From NCBI GenBank assembly GCA_019414025.1, contig DXMU01000024.1, positions 46,622-70,242 of the forward strand: a stretch of 23,621 nt of DNA, written 5' to 3'. Numbering within the stretch: the stretch's first letter is position 1; every line of letters begins with the position of its first letter. Under the pieces are notes generated by a model, which was given only the letters and a program-made list of their open reading frames with translations, ran no database searches and was not told where the DNA came from. The DNA comes from Collinsella sp. Its GTDB lineage: Bacteria > Actinomycetota > Coriobacteriia > Coriobacteriales > Coriobacteriaceae. Of the stretch, positions 1 to 7,038 are shown one piece after another. Made by a program: the position numbers and the translations under genes.

Positions 1-22
1 TCGAGTCCTACCCGGGGAGCCA
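1..22 (+). tRNA. 3' end of a tRNA, probably tRNA-Asn (partial)
   Basis: The first 22 bases read as a tRNA 3' end: T-loop TTCRANY-like sequence cut at the window edge (TCGAGT), a T-stem strand CCTAC, acceptor strand CCGGGGA, discriminator G and an encoded CCA at 20-22. The implied 5' acceptor strand would be TCCCCGG. Together with a G discriminator this resembles actinobacterial tRNA-Asn, but the anticodon lies outside the window, so the identity is an inference. A rho-independent terminator follows within 7 bases, as expected for the end of a tRNA transcript. Confidence 0.8.
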
Positions 23-28
23 GGTTGT

Positions 29-58
29 AAAACCCGTCGCTTATGCGGCGGGTTTTTT
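29..58 (+). terminator. Rho-independent terminator after the tRNA
   Basis: A 12-bp stem AAAACCCGTCGC / GCGGCGGGTTTT (one G-U pair) with a TTAT loop is followed by a run of T (53-58). The A-run on the left means it could also stop transcription arriving on the minus strand. Confidence 0.9.
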
Positions 59-154
59 CATACCGCGATCGCCTGGCGCGAACGTTACCATATCAACATT
101 TCGTGTCGAGGATGTAATCCCGCGACCCACCACCTCAACATGGCGCGCTCGTTG

Positions 155-160
155 TAGAAT
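155..160 (+). promoter_or_regulatory. Candidate -10 element for the Asp23/fakA transcript
   Basis: TAGAAT sits 57 bases upstream of the GTG start at 217 in the only sizeable gap before this gene block. No convincing -35 hexamer is found 16-18 bases upstream, so the call rests on the -10 match and position alone. Confidence 0.3.
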
Positions 161-216
161 ATTGCAATGATTGCTCCCACGAGATGGTGCCGCGAGCACC
201 AGATAAGGAGATTCTT

Positions 217-573
217 GTGTCTGAGACCATTAACGGCAGCCTGAGCGTCTCGAACGACGTTATTGCCGATATTGCCGGTTATGCCGCGATGACGTGCTAT
301 GGCGTTGTCGGTATGGCTGAGCAGCTCCAGGGCGCCGAGAGCGTGCGCCTGCTTGCCGGTCAGCGCCTCCGCAAGGGCGTGCTTGTCTCCGCCGACGAGA
401 ACGGCCTTACGGTCGATCTTCACGTCGTGCTCGAGAACGGCGTCAATATGAAGTCCGTCTGCCACAATCTTTCGAGCTCCGTTGCCTTCACTCTGCAGGA
501 GATCGCCCAGATCGATCCCGCCAGCCTTAAGATCGGCATTCACATCGACGCGCTCAAGAGCCGTCTGAACTAG
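217..573 (+). CDS. Asp23/Gls24 (DUF322, YloU-like) family protein
   Basis: This 118-residue protein has the compact alpha/beta layout of the Asp23/Gls24 family: an N-terminal segment (GSLSVSNDVIADIAGYAAM) leading to a CYGVVGMAEQL stretch, then a beta-rich middle (GLTVDLHVVLENGVNM) and a C-terminal amphipathic helix with an IGIHIDAL-like ending. Family members are small envelope-associated or stress-related proteins whose biochemical role is poorly defined. The YloU type is usually encoded immediately before a DAK2-domain kinase, exactly as here. The GTG at 217 is chosen because AAGGAG (205-210) lies 6 bases upstream. The in-frame ATG at 184 would add 11 residues (VPRAPDKEIL-like) across this ribosome site and has no site of its own. 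It is separated by 27 bases from the next gene and probably co-transcribed with it. The family call is firm; the function in this organism is unknown. Confidence 0.88.
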   Translation: MSETINGSLSVSNDVIADIAGYAAMTCYGVVGMAEQLQGAESVRLLAGQRLRKGVLVSADENGLTVDLHVVLENGVNMKSVCHNLSSSVAFTLQEIAQIDPASLKIGIHIDALKSRLN

Positions 574-600
574 CATCCGAAAACGGAGATTCAAATACCC

Positions 601-2262
601 ATGATTGCAAAGACCATTCGCACCTGTTTTCCGATCGCTGCGGCTGCTGTTTCCGACAAGGCCGAGGAGATCAACAAGCTCAACGTCTTCCCCGTACCCG
701 ATGGCGACACCGGCACCAATATGTCGCTCACGCTCGCCTCGGTGACTAAGGAGCTCTCCGCCCTTCCTGCCGACGCCGACATGGAGGCCATCGCCGGTGC
801 CATCACCCATGGCTCCCTGATGGGTGCCCGTGGCAACTCCGGCGTCATCACCTCGCAGATTCTGCGTGGTGTGGCCGAGGGCCTTGTCTCTGCCGATGAG
901 CCCATCACGTCCGCCAACATCGCCTATGCGTTCCGCCGAGCCGTCAAGGTTGCCTTCCAGGCCGTCCGCAAGCCCATCGAGGGTACGATCCTCACGGTGC
1001 TGCGCGATGTTTCGACCAAGGCAGACGAGTGCGAGAAGAAGAAGTTCTCGGCCGAGGACGCGCTCGACGCCATCGTCGTCGAGGCCTATCAGTCCGTCGC
1101 CCGTACGCCCGACCTGCTGCCCGTTCTGAAGGAGAACGGCGTGGTCGACTCCGGCGCCTTTGGATTTGCCATCTTCCTTGAGAACTTTGTTGCCGCCGCG
1201 CTTGGTCGCAGCACCGTTGTCGAGGATTTCTCCGCCACGTTTGACTCCGCTGGCTCTGCCCGCGACGCGGCCCTCGACCGCGTTGAGATTGAGGCCAACG
1301 ACGACTGGGAGGGCTCGGAGTTCCGTTACTGCAACGAGTTCCTCTTTAAGGCCGATGCCCCGTTTGATGAGGACGAATGCCTTAAGTTCCTGGGCTCCAT
1401 GGGCGACTGCGAGCTGCTCGTGGGTGCTTACCCCGATTACAAGATTCACGTGCACTCCAACACCCCCAACCTGGTGCTCGAGCACATGCTGCAGCTTGGC
1501 CAAATCTACGAGGTCTTTATCCACAACATGGAGATGGAGGCCCACGACCGTACCGCCAAGATCCACGAGGACCAGGAGAAGGCCGCCGAGCCCGCCAAGG
1601 CGCTGGGGTTTGTCGCCGTTGCCGCCGGTTCCGGCGAGGCCGACATCCTCAAGTCCCTCGGCGTCGACGTGATCGTGTCGGGTGGTCAGACCATGAACCC
1701 CTCGACTGCAGATCTGCTGGGCGCCGTTGACCAGGTCAACGCGACCTCGGTCATCATCCTGCCCAACAACGGTAACATCCGCATGGCCGCCGAGGCTGCC
1801 GCTTCTGCCTGCACCGACAAGAAGGTTGCCGTCGTTCCCACTAAGACCGTCCCGCAGGCCTTCTCCGCGCTGTTCGCGGTCCTGCCCGATTCTGAGCTCG
1901 AGGACGCCGTTGCCGCCATGGTCGACGCCATCAGCGAGGTCCGCGATGGCGAGGTCACCCGTGCCGTGCGCGATTCCAGCGCCTCCGACGGCTCGCCGAT
2001 TCACTCCGGTGACGTCATGGGTATCATTGCCGGTTCCATTGACGTGGTCGGCTCCGATGTGAAGCAGGTCACGCTCGATTGCATCAACCGCATGCAGGAG
2101 GAAGAGGAGGGTGACGCGCTGACGATTCTGGCCGGCGAGGAGCTGTCTGATGAAGCCTTCCAGGAGATCGTCGACGCCATTGAGGAGGCTCAGCCCGATT
2201 TGGAGGTCGACGCTCATCGTGGCGAGCAGCCGCTCTACCCCGTGATCTTCTCGATCGAGTAG
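601..2262 (+). CDS. fakA: DAK2-domain fatty acid kinase subunit A-like protein (FakA/YloV)
   Basis: The 553 residues match the usual length of FakA/YloV. The N-terminal DhaL (DAK2) nucleotide-binding domain is clear: LNVFPVPDGDTGTN at residues 27-40 carries the Mg-ATP aspartates, and HGSLMGARGNSGVI at about 69-83 is the glycine-rich loop. The middle and C-terminal parts form the DAK phosphatase-like domain, including VIVSGGQTMNPST, ILPNNGNI and VVPTKTVPQAFSAL. In Firmicutes, FakA phosphorylates fatty acids held by a FakB carrier, feeding exogenous acyl chains to PlsX/PlsY. PlsX is encoded 5 kb downstream, but no FakB (DegV) gene is present in this window. The ATG at 601 follows a GGAG about 12 bases upstream. 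The gene sits between the Asp23-family gene and recG, a conserved Gram-positive order. The substrate is assigned by family, not seen in the sequence. Confidence 0.88.
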   Translation: MIAKTIRTCFPIAAAAVSDKAEEINKLNVFPVPDGDTGTNMSLTLASVTKELSALPADADMEAIAGAITHGSLMGARGNSGVITSQILRGVAEGLVSADEPITSANIAYAFRRAVKVAFQAVRKPIEGTILTVLRDVSTKADECEKKKFSAEDALDAIVVEAYQSVARTPDLLPVLKENGVVDSGAFGFAIFLENFVAAALGRSTVVEDFSATFDSAGSARDAALDRVEIEANDDWEGSEFRYCNEFLFKADAPFDEDECLKFLGSMGDCELLVGAYPDYKIHVHSNTPNLVLEHMLQLGQIYEVFIHNMEMEAHDRTAKIHEDQEKAAEPAKALGFVAVAAGSGEADILKSLGVDVIVSGGQTMNPSTADLLGAVDQVNATSVIILPNNGNIRMAAEAAASACTDKKVAVVPTKTVPQAFSALFAVLPDSELEDAVAAMVDAISEVRDGEVTRAVRDSSASDGSPIHSGDVMGIIAGSIDVVGSDVKQVTLDCINRMQEEEEGDALTILAGEELSDEAFQEIVDAIEEAQPDLEVDAHRGEQPLYPVIFSIE

Positions 2263-2272
2263 GCATCTGGTC

Positions 2273-4450
2273 ATGTCCGAGCTGTGCTCCGTGCCGCGCG
2301 TCTCGGAGCGCTTTGCCCAGAGCAATGCGCTCGACGAGGATATCGCGCGACTCAAATATGTTTCGGGTAAACGTGAGGAGGCCCTTCGCCGTCTGGGAAT
2401 TCGGACGGTGGGGGACCTTCTTCTCCATATCCCCCATCGATACCTCGACTTTACCCGCTCGTGGTCCATCGAGATGGCGGCCATCGGTACCGTGTGCACC
2501 ATCATCGCCACGGTTGACCGTATCGTCCAAAAGCAGCCGCGCCCGCGCATGCAGGTGACCGAGGTCTCGCTTGTTGACGAGACGGGCGTGCTGCAGGTCG
2601 CCTTTTTCCGCCAGCCCTGGATTGCCCAGCAGCTTAAGCGGGGCGACCGCCTGGCCGTGATGGGTAAGGTCGAGTTTGCCTACGGTTTTAAGCAGATGGC
2701 CTCGCCGCATTTTGAAAAGCTCGAGGACGGGCGTGCCGCGGGCACGATCCTGCCGGTCCATTACGTGAGCGATGGCGTGAGCCAGGCGTGGATGCGCCGC
2801 ATTGTAAGCGGCGCGCTCGAGGTTGTCGGCAATCCCTTTGATCCCATTCCGGCACCGCTGCGCGCAAAGCGGAAGCTCATGAGCAATGCCCGTGCTTTGC
2901 GCTCGATCCACTTTCCCTCGAGCATGGCTGAGCGCGATATCGCGCGCGCACGGCTTGCCTACGAGGAGTGCCTCTACCTGCAGCTGGCGCTGCGCCTGCG
3001 CAACGACGGCGGCCTGGTCGATGTGGTGCCCTATGCCCACACCGCGGGCGATCACCTGGCCGCGCTCAAGCAGGCCCTGCCGTTTTCGCTGAGCGACGAG
3101 CAGCAGGCCGCGTTCCAGGATATCCTGCGCGATATGTGCGATGGCGGGCGCGTGATGAACCGCCTGCTGCTGGGCGATGTCGGTACCGGTAAGACCGCCG
3201 TTGCCGCCTGCGCGCTGGCTGTGGCTGCCGATAGCGGTACGCAGGCCTGCGTTATGGCGCCCACGGGCGTGCTGGCGCGCCAATATGCCGATAAGACCGG
3301 CCCTCTGCTCTCGCAGACCGGCATGTCATGGGCGCTTCTGACGGGTGCCACGCCGGCCGCAGAGCGCGAACGCATCCATTCACAGCTGGAATCGGGCGAG
3401 CTTGACGTGCTCTTTGGCACCCACGCGGTGCTTTCGGATGACGTTGCGTTCAAGCACCTGTCGCTCGTGGTCATCGATGAGCAGCACCGGTTTGGCGTCG
3501 GCCAACGCAACGCCCTGCGCGCGAAGGGCCCCGGTGCCGATCTGCTCGTTATGACGGCAACGCCCATCCCGCGTACGCTGGCGCTTTCGGTCTACGGCGA
3601 TCTGGACACGAGCATCATCCGCCATCGGCCCGTCCCTGGCGCTGGCGTGATGACACGCGTGCTTACCGAGTCGAGCCGCGACCTTGCCTATGGCGCCATC
3701 CGCGAGGCGCGTGAAAAGGGTCAGCAGGCCTACGTGATTTGCCCGCTCGTGGAGCCGAGTGACTCGGTCGATGATCTGGAGGACGTGCCCGGTATCGCCC
3801 GCGACGACGAGGGCCGCGTGACGGTCCCCGTGCCGCTGCACGATACGGCGACCGAGCTCGATCGCCTGCGTCTGGCGTTGCCGGGTCTTGCCATCGAGCG
3901 CCTTCACGGCCGTATGCCAGCGGGGGAGAAGGACCAGGTTATCGATGCCTTCAAGCGCGGCGAGATCGACGTGCTCGTCTCGACTACGGTGGTCGAGGTG
4001 GGCGTCGACGTGCCCAACGCCACCGTCATGGTCATCGAGAACGGTGAGCGCTTTGGCTTGGCGGCCCTGCACCAGCTGCGCGGTCGCGTGGGCCGCGGCA
4101 GCGTGTCGGGCACCTGCCTGGTCATGACGCACTCCAAGGGCAACGGCGGCGCTTCGGCGGCGCAAGAGCGTCTCCAGTCGCTCGAAAAGACCTCAGACGG
4201 CTTTACGCTCGCCCAGATGGACCTTCGTCTGCGCCACGAGGGCGAAATCCTGGGGTACCGCCAGCATGGCGGTGTGACTCTGCGCTTTGTCGACCTGGAT
4301 GCCGACGAGGAGCTGATCGAGTGGGCCCATTTGGACGCGGTCGAGCTCTTGCGGTATGCTTGCAACCTTGACTCCGTGGCGACGCGCCCCCTGCGCGATG
4401 CGGTCGCCATGCGATATCGACACATTTTTAAGGAGGTCAGCGGAGGATGA
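2273..4450 (+). CDS. recG: ATP-dependent DNA helicase RecG
   Basis: RecG is a monomeric superfamily 2 helicase that regresses stalled forks and processes branched recombination intermediates. The 725 residues are slightly longer than the roughly 690 of E. coli. The N-terminal wedge/OB-fold region includes a helix-hairpin-like segment (RLGIRTVGDLLLHIPHRYLD, residues about 40-59). The helicase core has Walker A GDVGTGKT near residue 301, a DEQH box (VVIDEQHRFGVGQR, near 401), motif III MTATPIPRTL, and C-terminal motifs VSTTVVEVGVDVPNA and QLRGRVGRG. An inserted acidic stretch (PSDSVDDLEDVPGIARDDEGR) lies between helicase motifs. It starts 10 bases after fakA with no strong Shine-Dalgarno, suggesting translational coupling, and its TGA overlaps the rsmD start (ATGA). 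Confidence 0.96.
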   Translation: MSELCSVPRVSERFAQSNALDEDIARLKYVSGKREEALRRLGIRTVGDLLLHIPHRYLDFTRSWSIEMAAIGTVCTIIATVDRIVQKQPRPRMQVTEVSLVDETGVLQVAFFRQPWIAQQLKRGDRLAVMGKVEFAYGFKQMASPHFEKLEDGRAAGTILPVHYVSDGVSQAWMRRIVSGALEVVGNPFDPIPAPLRAKRKLMSNARALRSIHFPSSMAERDIARARLAYEECLYLQLALRLRNDGGLVDVVPYAHTAGDHLAALKQALPFSLSDEQQAAFQDILRDMCDGGRVMNRLLLGDVGTGKTAVAACALAVAADSGTQACVMAPTGVLARQYADKTGPLLSQTGMSWALLTGATPAAERERIHSQLESGELDVLFGTHAVLSDDVAFKHLSLVVIDEQHRFGVGQRNALRAKGPGADLLVMTATPIPRTLALSVYGDLDTSIIRHRPVPGAGVMTRVLTESSRDLAYGAIREAREKGQQAYVICPLVEPSDSVDDLEDVPGIARDDEGRVTVPVPLHDTATELDRLRLALPGLAIERLHGRMPAGEKDQVIDAFKRGEIDVLVSTTVVEVGVDVPNATVMVIENGERFGLAALHQLRGRVGRGSVSGTCLVMTHSKGNGGASAAQERLQSLEKTSDGFTLAQMDLRLRHEGEILGYRQHGGVTLRFVDLDADEELIEWAHLDAVELLRYACNLDSVATRPLRDAVAMRYRHIFKEVSGG

Positions 4451-5097
4451 GAATCATCGGCGGCGAATGGCGCGGTCGTAAGATCGAGGAGCCCCGTGGT
4501 CGCGATGTCACCCGCCCCACGACCGATCGCGTGCGCGAGGCATGCGCATCTATGGTCATGTCGGCATTCGACTTCGATCTGGACGAGGTCCGCGTGCTGG
4601 ACGCCTTTGGCGGCTCCGGTGCCTTAGGGTTAGAGATGCTCTCACGTGGTGCCCGCTCACTCACGACGTTCGAGATCGATCGGAATGCCGCGCGGCTCAT
4701 TACCAAGAATATCGAGTCGCTCTGCCATGACCGTGCGCGTTGGCGCGTGGTAACGGGCGACATGCTGGCGAGCGCCTCGCGCGGTCGTGTGCCGGGCGGC
4801 CCCTTTGATCTGGTCCTGCTCGACCCGCCCTATGCTTTTGGTGCCGAGCCGGTCGAGATACTGCTGCAGAACCTGGCTCAGCAGGGTCTGCTTGCACCTG
4901 GCGCTTATGCCCTGTTTGAGCATGCCGCCGCCGATGCGGGCGCGCATCCGGCAGGCTTTGAGATCGTGCGCGAGAAGCGCTACGGCATTACCTCGGTCGA
5001 CCTGCTTCGTTGGGTCGGCGAGGGCGAGGATGACGATACCGTCGCCGATGCCGATGGCAGCGACGGCACGACTTTTCAGGAGGATGCTCATGAATGA
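4447..5097 (+). CDS. rsmD: 16S rRNA (guanine(966)-N(2))-methyltransferase RsmD
   Basis: This is a Rossmann-fold SAM-dependent methyltransferase. MRIIGGEWRGRKIEEPRG at the N-terminus is the usual RsmD opening, motif I is VLDAFGGSGALGLEML (about 50-65), and the catalytic motif IV is LDPPYAFG (about 125-132). RsmD methylates G966 of 16S rRNA during 30S assembly. The ATG overlaps the recG stop by 4 bases, and AAGGAGGT (4430-4437) lies 9 bases upstream inside recG. The last 25 or so residues form an acidic, low-complexity tail (GEGEDDDTVADADGSD...) not needed for the fold. Part of this tail overlaps the coaD ribosome site, and the end overlaps the coaD start by 8 bases. The rsmD-coaD pair is a conserved bacterial arrangement. 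Confidence 0.95.
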   Translation: MRIIGGEWRGRKIEEPRGRDVTRPTTDRVREACASMVMSAFDFDLDEVRVLDAFGGSGALGLEMLSRGARSLTTFEIDRNAARLITKNIESLCHDRARWRVVTGDMLASASRGRVPGGPFDLVLLDPPYAFGAEPVEILLQNLAQQGLLAPGAYALFEHAAADAGAHPAGFEIVREKRYGITSVDLLRWVGEGEDDDTVADADGSDGTTFQEDAHE

Positions 5098-5587
5098 CAC
5101 CATCAACCGCGTGATCGTCCCGGGCACCTTCGATCCCATCACGTTTGGCCATATCGATGTGATCCGCCGCGCCCGTCGCATCTTTCCCAGCGTGATCGTC
5201 GCTGTTGCCGAGTCGCAGGGCAAAAACGGCGTGGGCACCACGTTTATGCTCGATGAGCGCGTGGCGCTGGCCCGCGAGGCGCTCGGCGATATCGACGGCG
5301 TCGAGGTCCTGCCCTTTACCGGCCTCTTGGTCGACTTCGCTCGCGAGCAGGGGGCGGGGGCCGTGGTCAAGGGCCTGCGCGCCATGACCGACTTTGAGTA
5401 CGAGCTGCAGCAGGCAGATCTCAACTATCGCTTGGATAACGAGCTGGAGTCCATCTTTGTCATGAGTGCGCCGCAGTACGGCTATATCTCGAGCTCGGTC
5501 GTTCGCCAGATCGCCTCACTCGGCAGCGATGTATCGACGTTTGTCCCGCCCAACGTGGTCGAAGCGCTCAGACATCGCTTTTCGTGA
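5090..5587 (+). CDS. coaD: Phosphopantetheine adenylyltransferase CoaD
   Basis: CoaD catalyses the penultimate step of coenzyme A synthesis, transferring AMP from ATP to 4'-phosphopantetheine. The 165-residue length is typical. GTFDPITFGH (residues 12-21) carries the nucleotidyltransferase TxGH signature, and YISSSVVRQIASLG near residues 131-145 is the ISSTxVR motif. The middle contains KGLRAMTDFEYELQQADLN, as in the family. ATG 5090 is preferred because AGGAGG (5078-5083) is 6 bases upstream; the in-frame ATG at 5084 abuts that site. It ends the fakA-recG-rsmD-coaD block; a new promoter candidate follows. The product links to the acyl carrier protein encoded downstream, which needs the CoA-derived phosphopantetheine arm. 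Confidence 0.97.
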   Translation: MNDTINRVIVPGTFDPITFGHIDVIRRARRIFPSVIVAVAESQGKNGVGTTFMLDERVALAREALGDIDGVEVLPFTGLLVDFAREQGAGAVVKGLRAMTDFEYELQQADLNYRLDNELESIFVMSAPQYGYISSSVVRQIASLGSDVSTFVPPNVVEALRHRFS

Positions 5588-5611
5588 CGTTTTTTATTGC
5601 CTGGTGGCATG

Positions 5612-5620
5612 TGGTAAACT
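5612..5620 (+). promoter_or_regulatory. Candidate extended -10 promoter for the coiled-coil/yceD genes
   Basis: TGGTAAACT has a TG-N extended motif directly before TAAACT, in the 68-base gap after coaD and 36 bases before the next start. The upstream TTTATT (5593-5598) gives a 16-base spacer but is a weak -35 match. A similar TGTGG-TA pattern precedes rpmF. Confidence 0.45.
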
Positions 5621-5655
5621 AGCACGATGATATGTTACCTATGAAAGGAGACCGG

Positions 5656-6153
5656 ATGCCGGGCGAGAATTTTCCTGGCGATAGGATCGTCAGCTTGGTC
5701 GATGAGCTCGAAGGGCTGATCGAGGAAGCCAAGCCGCCTTTCGGCAAGAACGCTCAGTTCAAGGTCATCGACGCCGACGTGTTCTTCAACATCCTCGACG
5801 AGATCCGCATGAGCTATCCCGAGGAGTGGCAGAAGTCCCGCCGTATCCTTAAGGAGCGCGAGGAGCTTATGGCTTCCGCCGCCGCCCAGGCCGATTCCAT
5901 CATCGCCGACGCTCAGCAGCAGGCCCTCACCATTGCCGGTGAGCAGGAGATCGTCCGCTTAGCCCAGCAGCAGGCCGACGACATCCGCGATCGTGCCCAG
6001 CAGTACGAGCGCGAGACGCGTTATGCTGCCGAGGACTACGCAGAGCAGGTCTTTACGCACCTGGAGGAGAACCTCAAGAGCCTGACCGGCACCGTTACCC
6101 GTTGCCGTCAGCAGCTCAACGAGGGTGCCGCCCAACAGAATGGTCAGTGGTAA
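5656..6153 (+). CDS. Coiled-coil protein, DivIVA-like or ATP synthase b-like, function unknown
   Basis: The 165-residue soluble protein has no signal peptide or membrane segment. Residues 10-60 form an N-terminal segment (RIVSLVDELEGLIEEAKPPF, then VIDADVFFNILDEIRMSYPEEW) resembling the short DivIVA-like opening seen in actinobacterial proteins. From about residue 60 to 145 it is an Ala/Gln/Glu-rich heptad coiled coil (AAQADSIIADAQQQAL, LAQQQADDIRDRAQQYERET), which automated pipelines often label ATPase or ATP synthase subunit B-like. No nucleotide-binding motif is present, so an ATPase activity is not supported. ATG 5656 is chosen over an upstream in-frame start at 5632 because AAAGGAG (5644-5650) lies 5 bases before it. 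The stop overlaps the next start by one base (TAATG), so it is coupled to the YceD protein. It may be a cell-division or envelope scaffold, by resemblance only. Confidence 0.82.
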   Translation: MPGENFPGDRIVSLVDELEGLIEEAKPPFGKNAQFKVIDADVFFNILDEIRMSYPEEWQKSRRILKEREELMASAAAQADSIIADAQQQALTIAGEQEIVRLAQQQADDIRDRAQQYERETRYAAEDYAEQVFTHLEENLKSLTGTVTRCRQQLNEGAAQQNGQW

Positions 6154-6707
6154 TGGCTGAGTTCCCGAGCGTTACCGTCGATCTTTCCGAGCAGCTTGAG
6201 TTTCCCGGAGATTCGTATCCGCTGACCGGCAAGGTCGATGTCGCCACCTACACGGTGGGCGAGAAGGAGTACCAGCTACAGGACGGCATCGACTACGACG
6301 TTGTCTTTACCAATGCCGGTACCGGTGTCTTGCTCACGGGCATGGTCCGCGCGCACGCCACCGGCGAGTGCGACCGTTGCCTGGAGCCCGCTTCGTTTGA
6401 TATCGCCGGCGAGATCGAGGAGTTCTACCTCTTTGAGGAGCCCGAGGATCCCGAGGCCTACGAGGACGGCTACGAGCTCCTGGGTGAGGACCGCATCGTC
6501 GATCTGGGTGAGCCCATCAACGACGCGGTCGTTATGGACACGCCGTTTGTCGTTCTGTGCAAGCCCGATTGCCGCGGTCTGTGCCCCACTTGCGGTTGCA
6601 ATCTCAACGTCGAGCAATGCGATTGCGCCGCCCAGGCAGAGGCGGAATGGGCCGCTGCCACGGAAAATCCATTTGCAGCATTGAAGAATCTCAAGCTCGA
6701 TGAGTAA
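6153..6707 (+). CDS. YceD/DUF177 family metal-binding protein
   Basis: The 184-residue protein has the DUF177 layout: a beta-rich N-terminal half (VTVDLSEQLEFPG, VVFTNAGTGVLLTGMV), the CDRCLEP motif near residue 74, an acidic middle (EEFYLFEEPEDPEAYED), and a C-terminal cysteine cluster CKPDCRGLCPTCGCN with a further CDC. The cysteines probably bind zinc. YceD is almost always encoded next to rpmF and, as here, ahead of plsX. Plant and bacterial homologues are linked to 23S rRNA or large-subunit maturation. ATG 6153 shares its A with the preceding TAA stop; the longer frame from 6102 would sit inside the upstream gene. It is most likely translated by coupling, since no clear Shine-Dalgarno is seen. 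Confidence 0.9.
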   Translation: MAEFPSVTVDLSEQLEFPGDSYPLTGKVDVATYTVGEKEYQLQDGIDYDVVFTNAGTGVLLTGMVRAHATGECDRCLEPASFDIAGEIEEFYLFEEPEDPEAYEDGYELLGEDRIVDLGEPINDAVVMDTPFVVLCKPDCRGLCPTCGCNLNVEQCDCAAQAEAEWAAATENPFAALKNLKLDE

Positions 6708-6712
6708 AACTG

Positions 6713-6721
6713 TGGTAGTAT
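6713..6721 (+). promoter_or_regulatory. Candidate extended -10 promoter for rpmF
   Basis: TGGTAGTAT has TG-N immediately before TAGTAT, just after the yceD stop and 50 bases before the rpmF ATG. There is no good -35. The pattern matches the extended element upstream of the coiled-coil gene, which strengthens both slightly. Confidence 0.45.
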
Positions 6722-6771
6722 CGCTACTTGCGCGTAATCGCCACACTGGATAGTTCATAAGGAAGGTCACT

Positions 6772-6951
6772 ATGCCCGTACCTAAACAAAAGCAGGGTCG
6801 TATCCGCACTCACACCCGTCGTTCCGCCAACATGAAGATCTCGGCTGCGGCTCAGTCCACGTGCCCCCGTTGCGGCGCTGTCAAGCTTCCGCACCACGTG
6901 TGCCCCAGCTGCGGTTTCTACAAGGACCGCGAGGTTATCGTTACCGAGTAA
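6772..6951 (+). CDS. rpmF: 50S ribosomal protein L32
   Basis: This 59-residue protein starts MPVPKQKQGRIRTHTRRSAN, the classic L32 opening, and contains two CxxC knuckles (CPRC at about 33-36 and CPSC at about 46-49) forming the zinc ribbon of the C+ type. It is part of the large ribosomal subunit near the peptidyl-transferase region. AAGGAAGG (6759-6766) lies 5 bases before ATG. The yceD-rpmF-plsX order is one of the most conserved bacterial neighbourhoods and ties ribosome production to lipid synthesis. A strong terminator follows 40 bases after the stop. Confidence 0.97.
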   Translation: MPVPKQKQGRIRTHTRRSANMKISAAAQSTCPRCGAVKLPHHVCPSCGFYKDREVIVTE

Positions 6952-6954
6952 CGG

Positions 6955-6960
6955 TATACT
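6955..6960 (+). promoter_or_regulatory. Candidate -10 element (TATACT) ahead of the plsX leader hairpins
   Basis: TATACT matches the -10 consensus at five of six positions, directly after the rpmF stop. If it is used, the transcript would begin near 6966 and carry the GTTCC/GGAAC hairpin (6975-6988) and the terminator stem (6992-7018) as a plsX leader. The -35 region is unconvincing and overlaps rpmF codons. Confidence 0.3.
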
Positions 6961-6991
6961 CTGGATGCGATGCCGTTCCAAATGGAACCAC

Positions 6992-7022
6992 AATGGCCGG
7001 CTCAATGAGTCGGCCATTTTTG
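6992..7022 (+). terminator. Rho-independent terminator between rpmF and plsX
   Basis: The stem AATGGCCGGCTC / GAGTCGGCCATT (12 bp with one G-U) has an AAT loop and is followed by a T run. It ends only about 17 bases before the plsX ATG and 4 bases before its Shine-Dalgarno, so it could act as a read-through control point as well as a full stop. Confidence 0.85.
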
Positions 7023-7038
7023 TATAAGGAGCATGTAT

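Noticed and set aside
85..2550. An 821-codon open frame on the minus strand opposite the Asp23, fakA and early recG genes
   Set aside because: It is antisense to three clear genes with strong homology and ribosome sites, and has low-complexity composition typical of the complement of GC-rich coding DNA.
2084..3283. Long minus-strand open frame opposite recG, and similar ones opposite smc, folA, ftsH and the TrmH gene
   Set aside because: These are shadows produced by high-GC codon bias. None shows a recognisable domain or a ribosome site.
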